From assembly GCA_030146875.1 (NCBI GenBank), contig JASLAX010000180.1, forward strand, positions 1 to 50,588: a stretch of DNA of 50,588 bases, read 5' to 3'. Each line of letters opens with the position of its first letter. The first letter of the stretch is position 1. Below, piece by piece: positions 1-8,614 of the stretch. The DNA comes from Longimicrobiaceae bacterium. GTDB taxonomy: Bacteria > Gemmatimonadota > Gemmatimonadetes > Longimicrobiales > Longimicrobiaceae. The notes beneath the pieces are model-generated. The model saw only the letters and a program-made list of their open reading frames with translations, was not told the DNA's origin and did not search any database. Made by a program: the position numbers and the translations under genes.

Positions 1-511
1 AGCGACTCCGGGAAGAGTACCTGCTGCTCCCGCGACACTCCCGTGACGTACGGCATGCTCGATCCTCGGTCGGCGGCCCCTTCGTCGGTGATCCCCTCTC
101 AGAAAATCTACTCGGCCACCCCGGTTTTCGGACAGTCTCGCGAGCGGGAGAGGGGAACCCGGCTTCACGGCGAGGCTGGCGCCGGGCTGCGTCCGCGGCG
201 GCCCCCCCCACCCCCGACCTTCTCCCACAAGGGACGGGGTGCCACTGCGTCGGACGTGCGGGAACCGAGGTCCGTCGGGTGTGGACTTCCTGCTCCTCTC
301 GGCGGTGAGTTCACGCGCAGGCGCTGGTCGGCACCCTCCGGCCACGTGGCCCTGCAACGACCAGTTCGACGGGCCTGCGTCGGGCGGCGGCAGCACCCCA
401 CCCGGCGAAAGACATACGTTTGCTAGCGTGCCAAAGTGGTAACAAAGATGCTAGCATGCTTTTCGCTCTCCCCGATCCACGGTTTACGGCCCCTGGCCAC
501 ACGTAGTAGGG
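1..511. other. Non-coding stretch with no convincing gene
   Basis: I see no believable coding region here. Open frames on both strands are proline/arginine-rich and look like GC-bias artefacts. The last 100 bases are different: lower in G+C, with two copies of a TGCTAGC-centred motif (separate entry), and they lead into the small gene at 512, so this part is probably its regulatory region. The window edge cuts off whatever lies to the left. Confidence 0.5.
421..459. promoter_or_regulatory. Paired TGCTAGC direct repeat upstream of the small gene at 512
   Basis: TGCTAGCGTGC at 421-431 and TGCTAGCATGC at 449-459 are direct repeats 28 bp apart (10 of 11 identical). The second sits in a perfect 10-bp palindrome, ATGCTAGCAT (448-457). 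Two phased near-palindromes 53-91 bp upstream of a start codon suggest a dimeric regulator site. No regulator gene is adjacent, so the function is inferred. Confidence 0.35.
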
Positions 512-865
512 ATGCAGCAGATGATCGAGGAGATGCCGTTGAACGGGGGCTCTCGCCGCGAGCTGGCCGCCGCGCTCGCCCGGATCGCGGCCCTGGCGGC
601 GCGGGAGCTGAGCAGCGTGGAAGACGACCTGCGGCGAATTCAGAACGACCCCGCGTCTGCGACGGACGCGGAGCTGGAGACGCTCTCGGCCCGGGTGGGA
701 GACGCGCTTCAGGACGCGGTGGGAACGCTGGACGCGTGGTGGATCGACGAGGATGTCGCGCGGTGCCCGCCGAAGCGGCGCAGGGCCCCCGCCTCCCGCT
801 CGCGGAGGACGATCACCTCCACCGACTCAGAGGCGTCCGCCGGGTCCCGCAGACTCCAGCGGTAG
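512..865 (+). CDS. Small hypothetical helical protein
   Basis: A 117-residue protein I do not recognise. Residues 1-80 are alanine/leucine/glutamate-rich and look alpha-helical, with an acidic stretch and a DAWWIDED motif near residue 75. The last ~30 residues are Arg/Ser-rich and overlap, in antisense, the 3' end of the convergent acetyltransferase by 39 bp, so the C-terminus may be less constrained. A second in-frame ATG at 521 lies 8 nt after TAGGGAT, a weak ribosome site, and may be the real start. A conserved-looking upstream repeat pair supports an independently expressed gene. No signal peptide or membrane segment is evident. Confidence 0.45.
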   Translation: MQQMIEEMPLNGGSRRELAAALARIAALAARELSSVEDDLRRIQNDPASATDAELETLSARVGDALQDAVGTLDAWWIDEDVARCPPKRRRAPASRSRRTITSTDSEASAGSRRLQR

Positions 866-1426
866 GGCCGGTTCGGCGCGCACCCAAACCTGCCCCCGCC
901 GGGGCGTGCCCTCGTACACCTCGTCGCGGGTCTCTTCCAGCGCGTAGCCCAGCCTGCGCGCCACGGCCGCGCTGCGCTCGTTCCGCTCGTCGCAGCGGAT
1001 CTCGACCCGCGTCGCCGCCAGCGTGGTGAGCGCCAGGTCGGTGAGGATGCGCGTGGCTTCGGTGACGATCCCCTGCCCCTCCGCGCTCCGGCAGATCCAG
1101 AACCCGATCTCCATCGTCCCCGCCTCCGCGCCGCGGTGCAGGCCGATCGCGCCCAGCACGCGCGTCTCGTCCGCGGAGAAGATGCCGAACTGCCACTCCT
1201 CGCCCCGCGCGAACTTCCCACGCGCGGCGCGGATCCGCTCCGCCAGCTCCTCCACCGGCCGCGGCTCCTCCCGCGCCCAGGGCATGAAGCGCCGCAGGTG
1301 CTCCAGGTTCCGGTCGATGACCTCCCGGAAGCGCGGCGCGTCCGCCTCCACCCGGCACCGGAGCACGAAGCGCGGATGCACGATGCGCTCGGGGCAGGCA
1401 GGATGTCCGGCGGGGGGATCGCTCAC
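827..1426 (-). CDS. GNAT-family N-acetyltransferase (RimJ/RimL-like)
   Basis: A 199-residue GNAT-fold enzyme transferring acetyl from acetyl-CoA to an amine, probably a protein N-terminus or small molecule. It begins with a short lead to IVHPRFVLRCRVEADAPRF, the beta1-alpha1 entry typical of RimJ-like members. The central ARVLGAIGLHRGA-type strand and TMEIGFWICRSAEGQGIVTEA cover the acetyl-CoA pyrophosphate loop (R/Q-x-x-G-x-A equivalent SAEGQGI), and RNERSAAVARRLGYALEE is the classic C-terminal NxxSxxVxExLGF-like element. The GTG at 1426 is chosen because the upstream extension in this frame is low-complexity proline/glycine sequence without family similarity. It is separated from hisA by a terminator hairpin, so it is probably a single-gene unit. 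The substrate is unknown. Confidence 0.85.
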   Translation of the reverse strand: MSDPPAGHPACPERIVHPRFVLRCRVEADAPRFREVIDRNLEHLRRFMPWAREEPRPVEELAERIRAARGKFARGEEWQFGIFSADETRVLGAIGLHRGAEAGTMEIGFWICRSAEGQGIVTEATRILTDLALTTLAATRVEIRCDERNERSAAVARRLGYALEETRDEVYEGTPRRGQVWVRAEPALPLESAGPGGRL

Positions 1427-1612
1427 GGTCACACGGCGTGCGGGGAACGTAGAATCCTCGATCGGCCCAGGAGGGGCCTCCCTCCCCGTACGCCGTCCGC
1501 CGAGAGATGGGTTCAGCGGAGGTGACGGCCGGGGTCCTCCCCCGACGGACGGTTCACCTTCGAGGACGGGCCACCCCCCGGCTCGTGGACGCCCTGGCGG
1601 ACCCACCGGAAA

Positions 1613-1642
1613 CACGAAAGTCCCCGCAGGGGGGACTTCGTG
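1613..1642 (-). terminator. Hairpin ending the dcw-hisA operon
   Basis: CACGAA-A-GTCCCC pairs with GGGGAC-TTCGTG (12 bp with one bulged A, 5-nt loop), 38 nt after the hisA stop on the minus strand. Only a weak TTT follows. It lies between hisA and the separately started acetyltransferase gene. Confidence 0.6.
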
Positions 1643-1679
1643 ATGCTCTCAGCCGCGCGGGCATTCGGAGGCGTCGCCG

Positions 1680-2435
1680 TCACCCCCGCATCCGCCGCAC
1701 CGCCTCGGCCAGGTCCACGCGCCCCTCGTAGATCGCCTTCCCCACGATCGCGCCCGCGATCCCGGTTCCGCGGCGCGCGGAGGCGGCGACGGCGTCCACG
1801 TCCTCGATCCCGCGCATCCCCCCGGAGACGACGACGGTGGCGCCGGTGCGCCCCGCGAGCTCCTCGGAGAGGGCCAGGTTGGGGCCGGACAGCGTGCCGT
1901 CGCGCTCGATGTCGGTGTGCACGAACACGCGCACCCCCGCGTCCGCCAGCGAGCGCCCCACGTCGAACAGGTCGACCTCGCTCTCCTCCGTCCATCCCTT
2001 CCCCGCGGGACGCCTGCCCCGCGCGTCGAGGCCGACGGCGATGCGCTCGGCGCCCCAGCGCTCCACGGCGGCGCGGACCAGCTCCGGACGCTCCAGCGCG
2101 GCGGTGCCGATCACGGCGCGCGCGGCGCCGGCGCCCAGCACCTCGTCCAGGTCCGCCTCGCTCCGCAGCCCGCCGCCCGTCTGCACCTTCAGCGGGACCT
2201 GGCCCACGAGCGTCCGGATCAGGTCGCGGTGCGAGCCGTCCCCGAACGCCGCGTCGAGATCGACGACGTGGACCCACTCCGCGCCCGCGTCCGCGAACGA
2301 GCGCGCGACGGCCAGGGGGTCGTCGCCGTACACGGTCTCGCGGGCGGCCTCGCCCTGGTGCAGCCGCACGCAGCGGCCGCGGCGCAGGTCGATGGCGGGG
2401 AGGAGCGCGGGGGCGGGGCCGCCCCCGTCAGTCAT
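1680..2435 (-). CDS. hisA: ProFAR isomerase HisA (histidine biosynthesis)
   Basis: Phosphoribosylformimino-5-aminoimidazole carboxamide ribotide isomerase: it carries out the Amadori rearrangement of ProFAR to PRFAR, the fourth step of histidine synthesis, in the cytoplasm. The 251-residue (beta/alpha)8 barrel has the N-terminal LLPAIDLRRG with the catalytic Asp, the phosphate-binding GGGLRS, and the second catalytic Asp in VHTDIERDGT; a C-terminal VSGGMRG and AIVGKAIYEG complete the phosphate sites. Its ATG overlaps the end of the M23 peptidase gene by 8 bp, so it is the last gene of the dcw transcript. A lone his gene at the tail of a division operon is unusual; no other his gene is in the window. 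Confidence 0.95.
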   Translation of the reverse strand: MTDGGGPAPALLPAIDLRRGRCVRLHQGEAARETVYGDDPLAVARSFADAGAEWVHVVDLDAAFGDGSHRDLIRTLVGQVPLKVQTGGGLRSEADLDEVLGAGAARAVIGTAALERPELVRAAVERWGAERIAVGLDARGRRPAGKGWTEESEVDLFDVGRSLADAGVRVFVHTDIERDGTLSGPNLALSEELAGRTGATVVVSGGMRGIEDVDAVAASARRGTGIAGAIVGKAIYEGRVDLAEAVRRMRG

Positions 2436-3723
2436 CGCCGCGGCGCTCCGCGCGGGCGTCGGCGCGGGCCAGGCGGATCTCGCCCGAGTGGCGATCCATC
2501 TTGGCCATGCGCGCCCCCACGATCTCGCGGAAGCGCCCGCGCGCGGCGGACGGCACCGGCTCGCCCGTCAGCGAGCGGATGGACGACGGGTTGATGGCTT
2601 GGCCGCCGGAGTGGAACTCGTAGTGGAGGTGCGGGCCGGTCGCCAGGCCCGTCATCCCCACGTAGCCGATCAGGTCGCCCTGGCGGACGCGCGTCCCCGG
2701 GCGGATCCCCTTGGCGATGGAGCGCAGGTGGGCGTAGCGCGAGGCGTAGCCGCGCTGGTGGCGGATCTCCACCACGTTGCCGTAGCCGCGGCCGTAGGCG
2801 GCGCGGCCGACGACCCCGTCGCCCACGGCGCGGACCGGCGTGCCGGACGCCGCGGCGTAGTCGATGCCCTTGTGGGCGCGCCAGCGGCCCAGGATGGGGT
2901 GGTAGCGCGCCGTGGAGAAGACCGACGAGATGCGGCGGAACTCGAGCGGCGCGCGCAGGAAGGCGCGCTTCAGCGACTCGCCGCTGCCGTCGTACCAGTC
3001 CTCGTACCCGTCGGCGGTGCGGAACCAGTACGCGTCGTGCAGCTCCCCGCCCACCTCGAACTGCACGGCGAGCACGCGGGACGTCCGCGCCGACCCGTCC
3101 GGGCGAACGGCGCGCTCGTAGAGGACGCGGAAGCGGTCGCCCACGCGGATGTCGCGCGAGAAGTCCACCTGCCACGCGAAGATCTTGTCGGCCAGCAGGT
3201 CCGCGATCCGCTGCCGCTCGGCGCGGGGCACGTCGCCCTCGGCGGAGACGAGCGCCTGGTAGAGCGACGTCCGCACCTCGCCGGCCAGGACGACCGTGTC
3301 GGGGCGGACCTCCACCTCGGCCACGCGGGCGTCCCACTGGGGGCCGGCGCGGCGCACGCGCAGGGTGCGGTCGGCGTCCAGCCGCATCTCCATCCCGCGC
3401 ACCGCCCCCGTGGCGGTGCTCTTCCGGTACTCCACCACCGCGCCGGGCTTCAGCGAGCGCGGGTCCTGGTGCGCGCCGAGCTGCGCGAGCAGGGCCTTCG
3501 CCGCCTCGGCGTCCAGGCGCGAGCGCTCCAGCAGCTCGGAGAGGGTCTCGCCGCGGCGCAGCGTGTCGCGGAAGGCGACCTCGGCGGGGGCGGCGTGCAG
3601 GGCGGGGAGCAGCGCGGGAGGGGCCTTGGCGACCTCGGGCTTCGGCGAGCCGGCGACGCGGACGAGCGCGAATCCGAGCGCGCCGAGGAGCCCCAGCGAG
3701 AGGATGCGGTACGGTCTGGACAT
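2428..3723 (-). CDS. Secreted or membrane-anchored M23 (LytM-type) peptidoglycan peptidase
   Basis: A 431-residue protein with an N-terminal hydrophobic segment (about 6-25), then a LysM/OapA-like region (FRDTLRRGETLSELLERS, about 51-70), a mixed beta central domain, and a C-terminal M23 peptidase domain. Zinc ligands are visible: HKGIDYAA (HxxxD, about residue 284) and HLHYEF (HxH, about residue 365). With all ligands present it is probably an active endopeptidase cleaving peptide cross-links, rather than an EnvC-type degenerate activator. It follows ftsZ after a 109-bp gap holding a strong hairpin and overlaps hisA. The position behind ftsZ suggests a role in septal wall splitting (inference). 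Confidence 0.9.
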   Translation of the reverse strand: MSRPYRILSLGLLGALGFALVRVAGSPKPEVAKAPPALLPALHAAPAEVAFRDTLRRGETLSELLERSRLDAEAAKALLAQLGAHQDPRSLKPGAVVEYRKSTATGAVRGMEMRLDADRTLRVRRAGPQWDARVAEVEVRPDTVVLAGEVRTSLYQALVSAEGDVPRAERQRIADLLADKIFAWQVDFSRDIRVGDRFRVLYERAVRPDGSARTSRVLAVQFEVGGELHDAYWFRTADGYEDWYDGSGESLKRAFLRAPLEFRRISSVFSTARYHPILGRWRAHKGIDYAAASGTPVRAVGDGVVGRAAYGRGYGNVVEIRHQRGYASRYAHLRSIAKGIRPGTRVRQGDLIGYVGMTGLATGPHLHYEFHSGGQAINPSSIRSLTGEPVPSAARGRFREIVGARMAKMDRHSGEIRLARADARAERRGDD

Positions 3724-3788
3724 GTCGGTCCTGCTCAGCGGGTCCGGGAATCCCGGGGCCGGTGCGCGCCCCGGGGCTGGAACGGAGG

Positions 3789-3822
3789 GACGGCGCGGCC
3801 CCGGTCGGGGGGCCGCGCCGTC
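3789..3822 (-). terminator. GC-rich hairpin after ftsZ (partial terminator or processing site)
   Basis: A perfect 14-bp stem (3789-3802 with 3809-3822, 6-nt loop) begins 11 bp downstream of the ftsZ stop. No U-tract follows. It may reduce read-through into the M23-hisA pair or protect the 3' end of the ftsZ mRNA. Confidence 0.5.
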
Positions 3823-3832
3823 GCCGCGGGCG

Positions 3833-5065
3833 TCAGTCCATCTGGCGCCGGATGAAGGTGGGGATCTCCAGGTCGTTGGGGAGCCGGGGATCCGCCGCCG
3901 GCCGCGCGGGGGGCCAGGGGGCCGCGCGCGTGGTCCCGCCCTCGGCCGGGGCGGCCGGGGGGGGCGGGGCGACCGCGCGCAGGGGCGGGTTGCCCAGCGG
4001 CGCCGGGCGCGGCTCCGAGCGCGCGGGCGGCGAGCCGCCGTACGTGCCGGAGCGGAAGTCGGGGCGGATCACGTTGTCGTGGCGCTCCACCGTGGGGTAC
4101 GCGTCCTTCTCGAACCCGGTGGCGATCACCGTGACGCGGACCTCCTCCTTCATGTTGCTGTCGTGCACGGCGCCGAAGATGATCTCGGCCTCGTCCCCGG
4201 CGGCGTCCTGGATGATGGAGGAGATGGTGGTGACCTCGTCGATCGCCAGGTCCATCCCGCCGGTGATGTTGATGAGCACCCCGGCCGCGCCCTGGATGGA
4301 GATGTTGTCCAGCAGCGGCGAGGAGATGGCCTCCTGGGCCGCCTCCACGGCGCGGTTCTCGCCCCGGCCGAAGCCGGTGCCCATGAGCGCCGCGCCGCGG
4401 TTGGACATGATGGTGCGCACGTCGGCGAAGTCCACGTTCACCTCGCCGGTCACGCGGATCAGGTCCGAGATCCCCTGCGTGGCGTGCAGCAGCACCTCGT
4501 CGGCCTTCTTGAGCGCGTCCTTGAACGACGTGCCCTTGCCGACCACCGAGAGCAGGCGCTCGTTGGGCACCACGATCATGGTGTCCACCGCGCGCTTCAG
4601 CTCCGCCAGCCCCTGCTCGGCCTGCCGCATCCGCTTCTTCCCCTCGAACAGGAAGGGGCGGGTGACGATGGCGATGGTCAGGCACCCCATCTCGCGGGCC
4701 ATCTCGCCGATCAGCGGCGCGCCGCCGGTGCCGGTGCCGCCGCCCATCCCGGCGGTGATGAAGACCAGGTCGGCGCCCTCCAGCGCCTTGCGCACCTCGT
4801 CGCGCGACTCCTCCAGCGCCTGGCGGCCGATCTCGGGACGCGCGCCGGCGCCCAGGCCGCGGGTGAGCTTGGTCCCGATCTGGATCTTCACCTGGGAGCG
4901 CGACTCCTTGAGCGCCTGGGCGTCGGTGTTCACCGAGATGAACTCCACCCCCTCCAGGTCCTCGTCGATCATGCGGTTGACGGCGTTTCCGCCGCCCCCC
5001 CCCACGCCCACCACCTTCATGCGGGCGTTCTGCGTCGTGGGCTCTTCGTATTCGAAGATCATCAT
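3833..5065 (-). CDS. ftsZ: Cell division GTPase FtsZ
   Basis: The tubulin homologue that polymerises into the Z ring at mid-cell. 410 residues. GTP-binding glycine box VGVGGGGGNAVNRM near residue 20, T4 loop GGGTGTGGAP, T7 catalytic loop region NVDFADVRTIM, then a proline/alanine-rich linker and the conserved C-terminal peptide DLEIPTFIRRQMD that binds FtsA and other tethers. The ATG at 5065 is chosen because GGAGGAGAC lies 6-15 nt upstream and the open frame beyond it has no FtsZ similarity. A second ATG follows immediately. Last of the core dcw genes, 94 bp after ftsA. Confidence 0.98.
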   Translation of the reverse strand: MMIFEYEEPTTQNARMKVVGVGGGGGNAVNRMIDEDLEGVEFISVNTDAQALKESRSQVKIQIGTKLTRGLGAGARPEIGRQALEESRDEVRKALEGADLVFITAGMGGGTGTGGAPLIGEMAREMGCLTIAIVTRPFLFEGKKRMRQAEQGLAELKRAVDTMIVVPNERLLSVVGKGTSFKDALKKADEVLLHATQGISDLIRVTGEVNVDFADVRTIMSNRGAALMGTGFGRGENRAVEAAQEAISSPLLDNISIQGAAGVLINITGGMDLAIDEVTTISSIIQDAAGDEAEIIFGAVHDSNMKEEVRVTVIATGFEKDAYPTVERHDNVIRPDFRSGTYGGSPPARSEPRPAPLGNPPLRAVAPPPPAAPAEGGTTRAAPWPPARPAADPRLPNDLEIPTFIRRQMD

Positions 5066-5159
5066 GCGTTCGTCTCCTCCGTCCGCATAGGGAGGTACCG
5101 CGCCTGGAAGCGAGGGTGAGGTCCGGAATCGATATCGGGAAGCGAGGCGCCCCGGGCTC

Positions 5160-6407
5160 CTAGAAGAAGTCCGTGAGCCAGTCGCGAACCATTCGGATGA
5201 CGCCGTTGACGGAGCCCGCGCCCGCGGCCAGGCTCCCCTCGGGTAGGTCCGACGCCGAGCGGCGCGCGCCGTAGACGGCGAGCCCCGCGGCGGTGGCAAA
5301 CTTGGGCCTGCGCACGGAATCGGCAAGGCCTCCCAGCCCCTCGCCGGGCACGCCGATGCGGACGGGCGCCGCGAAGGTGCGCTCGGCAAGCTCCACCACG
5401 CCCTGCAGCGAGGCGCCGCCGCCGGTCAGCACGATGCCGCCGCCCAGGTGGGCGCCGTGCTCCGTGCGCTCCAGCTCGGCGGCGATCAGGCCGAAGATCT
5501 CGTCCATGCGCTGCTCGATCACGTGCGCCAGCAGCTCGCGCGCGATGGTGCGCGTCTGGCCGGGCGCCGCGCCGGGGACCTCGAACACCTCGTTCGGGTC
5601 CACCAGGTCCGCGCGCGCCACGCCCCAGCGCTCCTTGGCCCGCACCGCCTCGGCGTACGGCAGGGAGAGGCCCTTGGCCAGGTCGCTGGTGACGGTGGAG
5701 CCGCCCCAGGGGAGGGTGGCCAGGTGGCGGATCTTGCGCTCGTGGAAGATCACGATGTCGGTGGTCCCTCCCCCCAGCTCGACCAGCGCCGTGCCGATCT
5801 CGGTCTCGTCCTCGGAGAGGACTGACATGGAGGAGGCGATGGGCTCCAGCACCAGCTCGGCCACCTGGTATCCCGCGCGCGACACCGACTTGCGGATGTT
5901 CTGCGCGAACGACACGGCGCCGGTGACGATGAAGAGCTCGGCCTGCAGGCGGGTGCCCGACATCCCCACCGGGTCGCGGATCCCATCCTGCGCGTCCACG
6001 ATGTACTCCTGGGGGATGGCGTGCAGCAGCTCGCGGTCGGCGGGGATCACCACCGCCCGGGCCACCTCGTGCACGCGCTCCACGTCGGAGGGGACGATCT
6101 CCTGCTTGCCGACGGCGACCACGCCGGTGGAGGGCCAGGCGTGGATGTGCTCGCCGGCGATGCCGGTGTACAAACGGCTCACCGACACCCCCGCCATCAG
6201 TTCCGCTTCCTTGACCGCCTTGCGCACCGACTCGGTGGTGGCCTCGATGTCGGTCACGACCTCGCGGCGGATCCCGCCCGTGCGCGACTGGCCCACGCCC
6301 AGGATCCGGACCTGGCCGCCGCGCGGCGAGTCGCCCGTGACCTCGGCGATCACCGCGGCGGTCTTGCTCGATCCGATGTCGAGGCCGGCTACGAGGGTCT
6401 GACGCAT
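5160..6407 (-). CDS. ftsA: Cell division protein FtsA (actin-like membrane tether)
   Basis: A 415-residue actin-fold ATPase that anchors FtsZ filaments to the membrane and recruits later division proteins. VAGLDIGSSKTAAVI is the phosphate-1 motif, LVELGGGTTDIVIF phosphate-2, and GGGIVLTGGGASLQG the adenosine motif. The C-terminus NGVIRMVRDWLTDFF forms the amphipathic membrane-targeting helix. Lies 9 bp after ftsQ and upstream of ftsZ, the usual order. Confidence 0.97.
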   Translation of the reverse strand: MRQTLVAGLDIGSSKTAAVIAEVTGDSPRGGQVRILGVGQSRTGGIRREVVTDIEATTESVRKAVKEAELMAGVSVSRLYTGIAGEHIHAWPSTGVVAVGKQEIVPSDVERVHEVARAVVIPADRELLHAIPQEYIVDAQDGIRDPVGMSGTRLQAELFIVTGAVSFAQNIRKSVSRAGYQVAELVLEPIASSMSVLSEDETEIGTALVELGGGTTDIVIFHERKIRHLATLPWGGSTVTSDLAKGLSLPYAEAVRAKERWGVARADLVDPNEVFEVPGAAPGQTRTIARELLAHVIEQRMDEIFGLIAAELERTEHGAHLGGGIVLTGGGASLQGVVELAERTFAAPVRIGVPGEGLGGLADSVRRPKFATAAGLAVYGARRSASDLPEGSLAAGAGSVNGVIRMVRDWLTDFF

Positions 6408-6416
6408 GGATCCGGT

Positions 6417-7196
6417 CTAGCGGGGAACGGTGGTCGGGTGCGGCTCGGCGGTGCGTGCGAGCTGCGGAAGGCGCACGACGACCTGGTCGGCGTAGCGGAG
6501 GTCGATCCGCGCGGTCCCGGCGGCGCCCTCCGCGGGAAGGCGGCGGCGCACGTCGGCCAGCACGGCGTGGAGCTGGCGGAGCCGCCCCGCGCCGGCGCCC
6601 GGCGGGAGCAGCACCTCGGCCGCGGGGGCGGAGAGGACCAGCCGCAGCGACCCGCCCGGTCCGGCCCGCACCTCGGAGACGCGGGCGGCCAGCGCGGGGT
6701 CCAGCCGCTCCAGGCGGCCGGTCTCGGCCAGCAGCGCGCGCACCGCCGCGTCGCGCAGGCGGCGGTCGCGGCCGGCGGCGGCCCTGCCGCGCAGCAGCGG
6801 CAGGTCCAGCGGCACGCGCGAGGGGTCCACGGGAAGGACCTCGCCCTCCGCGGTGGCCGGGACCAGCGTCTCGCCCTGGACCAGCGCGACGGGGGTCTTC
6901 TCCGTCACCCGCACCCGCAGCGTCCCCGGCAGTCGGCGCGACACCCGCGCCTCGGCGATCACGGGGTGGCGGCGCAGGGCGGCTTCCCACCGGGCCGGGT
7001 CCCTCCAGAGCGAGCCGCGCATCCGGATCCCCGAGGCGGCCAGCACCTCCTGCGGCGCCAGCAGGCGGGCGCCGGTCACCTCCACCCGCTCCGTGGGGAA
7101 CCACGGGGTGCGGGCCAGGAGCGGCGGCGCCCAGAGCGGCGCGGTGCCCGCCCCGGCGGCCACCACGGCGAGGAGCGCGAGGAGGAGGCGCTTCAT
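6417..7196 (-). CDS. ftsQ: Cell division protein FtsQ/DivIB
   Basis: A 259-residue bitopic membrane protein of the divisome FtsQLB subcomplex. Very short cytoplasmic start (MKR), one hydrophobic segment at about 4-20, then an extracytoplasmic POTRA region with FPTERVEVTGARLLAPQEV and VIAEARVSRRLPGTLRVRVTEKTPVAL, which is diagnostic of FtsQ. The ATG at 7196 gives a clean signal anchor; the longer open frame upstream is the shadow of murC. It starts 5 bp after the murC stop. Confidence 0.93.
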   Translation of the reverse strand: MKRLLLALLAVVAAGAGTAPLWAPPLLARTPWFPTERVEVTGARLLAPQEVLAASGIRMRGSLWRDPARWEAALRRHPVIAEARVSRRLPGTLRVRVTEKTPVALVQGETLVPATAEGEVLPVDPSRVPLDLPLLRGRAAAGRDRRLRDAAVRALLAETGRLERLDPALAARVSEVRAGPGGSLRLVLSAPAAEVLLPPGAGAGRLRQLHAVLADVRRRLPAEGAAGTARIDLRYADQVVVRLPQLARTAEPHPTTVPR

Positions 7197-7201
7197 GGCG
7201 G

Positions 7202-8614
7202 TCACACCCGGGCCGGGGAGCGGAGGAGGTCCAGCAGCTCGCGGGCGGCGGCGTTCAGGTCGCCGGCGCCCATGGTCAGGCAGACGTCGCCGGGGCGCAC
7301 GGTGGCCGCGGCGCGCTCCACGACCTCGGTCCGGACGGGCACGTACTCCACCTCGGCCCCGGCGGAGCGGGCGGCGCGGACGATCATCTCGCCGGTGATG
7401 CCGGGGATGGGCTGCTCGCGGGCGGCGTAGATGTCCGTCACCAGCACCCGGTCGGCCGCCGCCAGCGCGCGGCCGAAGTCCCCCGCGAAGTCGCGGGTCC
7501 GGGAGTACAGGTGCGGCTGGAACACGGCGACCACGCGGCGTCCCGGGTACGATGCGCGCGCCGCGGCCAGCGTGGCGGCGATCTCGGTGGGGTGGTGCGC
7601 GTAGTCGTCCACCACCAGCACCTCGCCCGCCTCGCCCACGTGCTCGAAGCGGCGGTCCACGCCCCCGTACGCCTCCAGCCCCGCGGCGATGGCGTCCCAC
7701 TCCGTCCCCAGCCGGCGGCCCACGGCCACGGCCGCCAGGGCGTTGCGCACGTTGTGCAGCCCGGGGGCGTTCAGCCGCGCGCGTCCCAGGGGAACGCCGC
7801 GCTCGCGCACCGTGAAGGTGGTCACGCCGGCCGCCTGCTGGATCTCCTCGGCGCGCAGCATGGCGCCGGCGGAGGTGCCGTAGGTGGTCACGCGCTCCTC
7901 GCCGCCGCGCAGGCGGGGGAGCAGGCGGCCCACGCCGGGGTCGTCGGCGCAGCCGGCGATCAGCCCGCCGTCGGGGACGGACTCGGCGAAGGTGAGGAAG
8001 GCCTCCTCGATCGCGTCCAGCGTGCCGTAGATGTCCAGGTGGTCGGCTTCCAGGGTGGTCACCACGGCGATGGACGGGCGCAGGTGCAGGAACGAGCGGT
8101 CGTACTCGTCGGCCTCCACCACGTAGAGCCGGTCGCCGCCAGCGTGCAGGTTCCCGCCCCAGCCGGGGACGCGCGCGCCCACGAAGCCGGTGGGATCCAT
8201 CCCCGCCGCGGAGAGGACCGCCGTGGTGAGCGCGGTGGTGGTGGTCTTTCCGTGGGTTCCCGCGATGCCGACCACCGTCCCGCCGTTCACCACCGCCCCC
8301 AGCGCCTCGGCGCGCTTCAGCACGGGGATCCCGCGCGCCCGCGCGGCGGCGATCTCGGGGTGGTCGGGGCGCACGGCGGCGGTGACGACCACCGCGTCGC
8401 ACTCCGCGACGTGCGCCGGGTCGTGCCCGGCGGACACCTCGGCCCCCAGCTCCTGCAGGGCGGCGGTTCCCGCCCCCGGGAGCGCGTCGCAGCCGGTGAC
8501 GCGGGCCCCGGCGCGCAGGAACAGCTCCGCCAGGGGGGTCATTCCCGCACCCCCGATGCCGACGAAATGTACCGTGCCGGAACGGGCCAGGTCCACCCAA
8601 TCGAAGCGGTTCAA
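7202..8614 (-). CDS. murC: UDP-N-acetylmuramate-L-alanine ligase MurC
   Basis: An ATP-dependent Mur ligase adding L-Ala to UDP-MurNAc. VHFVGIGGAGMTPLAEL is the N-terminal UDP-binding Rossmann motif, GIAGTHGKTTTTAL the P-loop, VEADEYDRSFLHL and EADHLDIY follow in the central domain, and DDYAHHPTEIAATL is the MurC signature in domain 3. The start is not obvious: no ATG lies near. I take TTG at 8614 (LNRFDWVDLARSG), whose last two bases overlap the TGA of a small upstream frame; GTG at 8596 is the alternative. About 470 residues, normal for MurC. Located between murG and ftsQ; murB and ddl, often next to murC, are missing. Confidence 0.93.
   Translation of the reverse strand: MNRFDWVDLARSGTVHFVGIGGAGMTPLAELFLRAGARVTGCDALPGAGTAALQELGAEVSAGHDPAHVAECDAVVVTAAVRPDHPEIAAARARGIPVLKRAEALGAVVNGGTVVGIAGTHGKTTTTALTTAVLSAAGMDPTGFVGARVPGWGGNLHAGGDRLYVVEADEYDRSFLHLRPSIAVVTTLEADHLDIYGTLDAIEEAFLTFAESVPDGGLIAGCADDPGVGRLLPRLRGGEERVTTYGTSAGAMLRAEEIQQAAGVTTFTVRERGVPLGRARLNAPGLHNVRNALAAVAVGRRLGTEWDAIAAGLEAYGGVDRRFEHVGEAGEVLVVDDYAHHPTEIAATLAAARASYPGRRVVAVFQPHLYSRTRDFAGDFGRALAAADRVLVTDIYAAREQPIPGITGEMIVRAARSAGAEVEYVPVRTEVVERAAATVRPGDVCLTMGAGDLNAAARELLDLLRSPARV

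Noticed and set aside
43..502. Short frames on both strands at the left edge
   Set aside because: Low-complexity Pro/Arg sequence with no ribosome site or family pattern.
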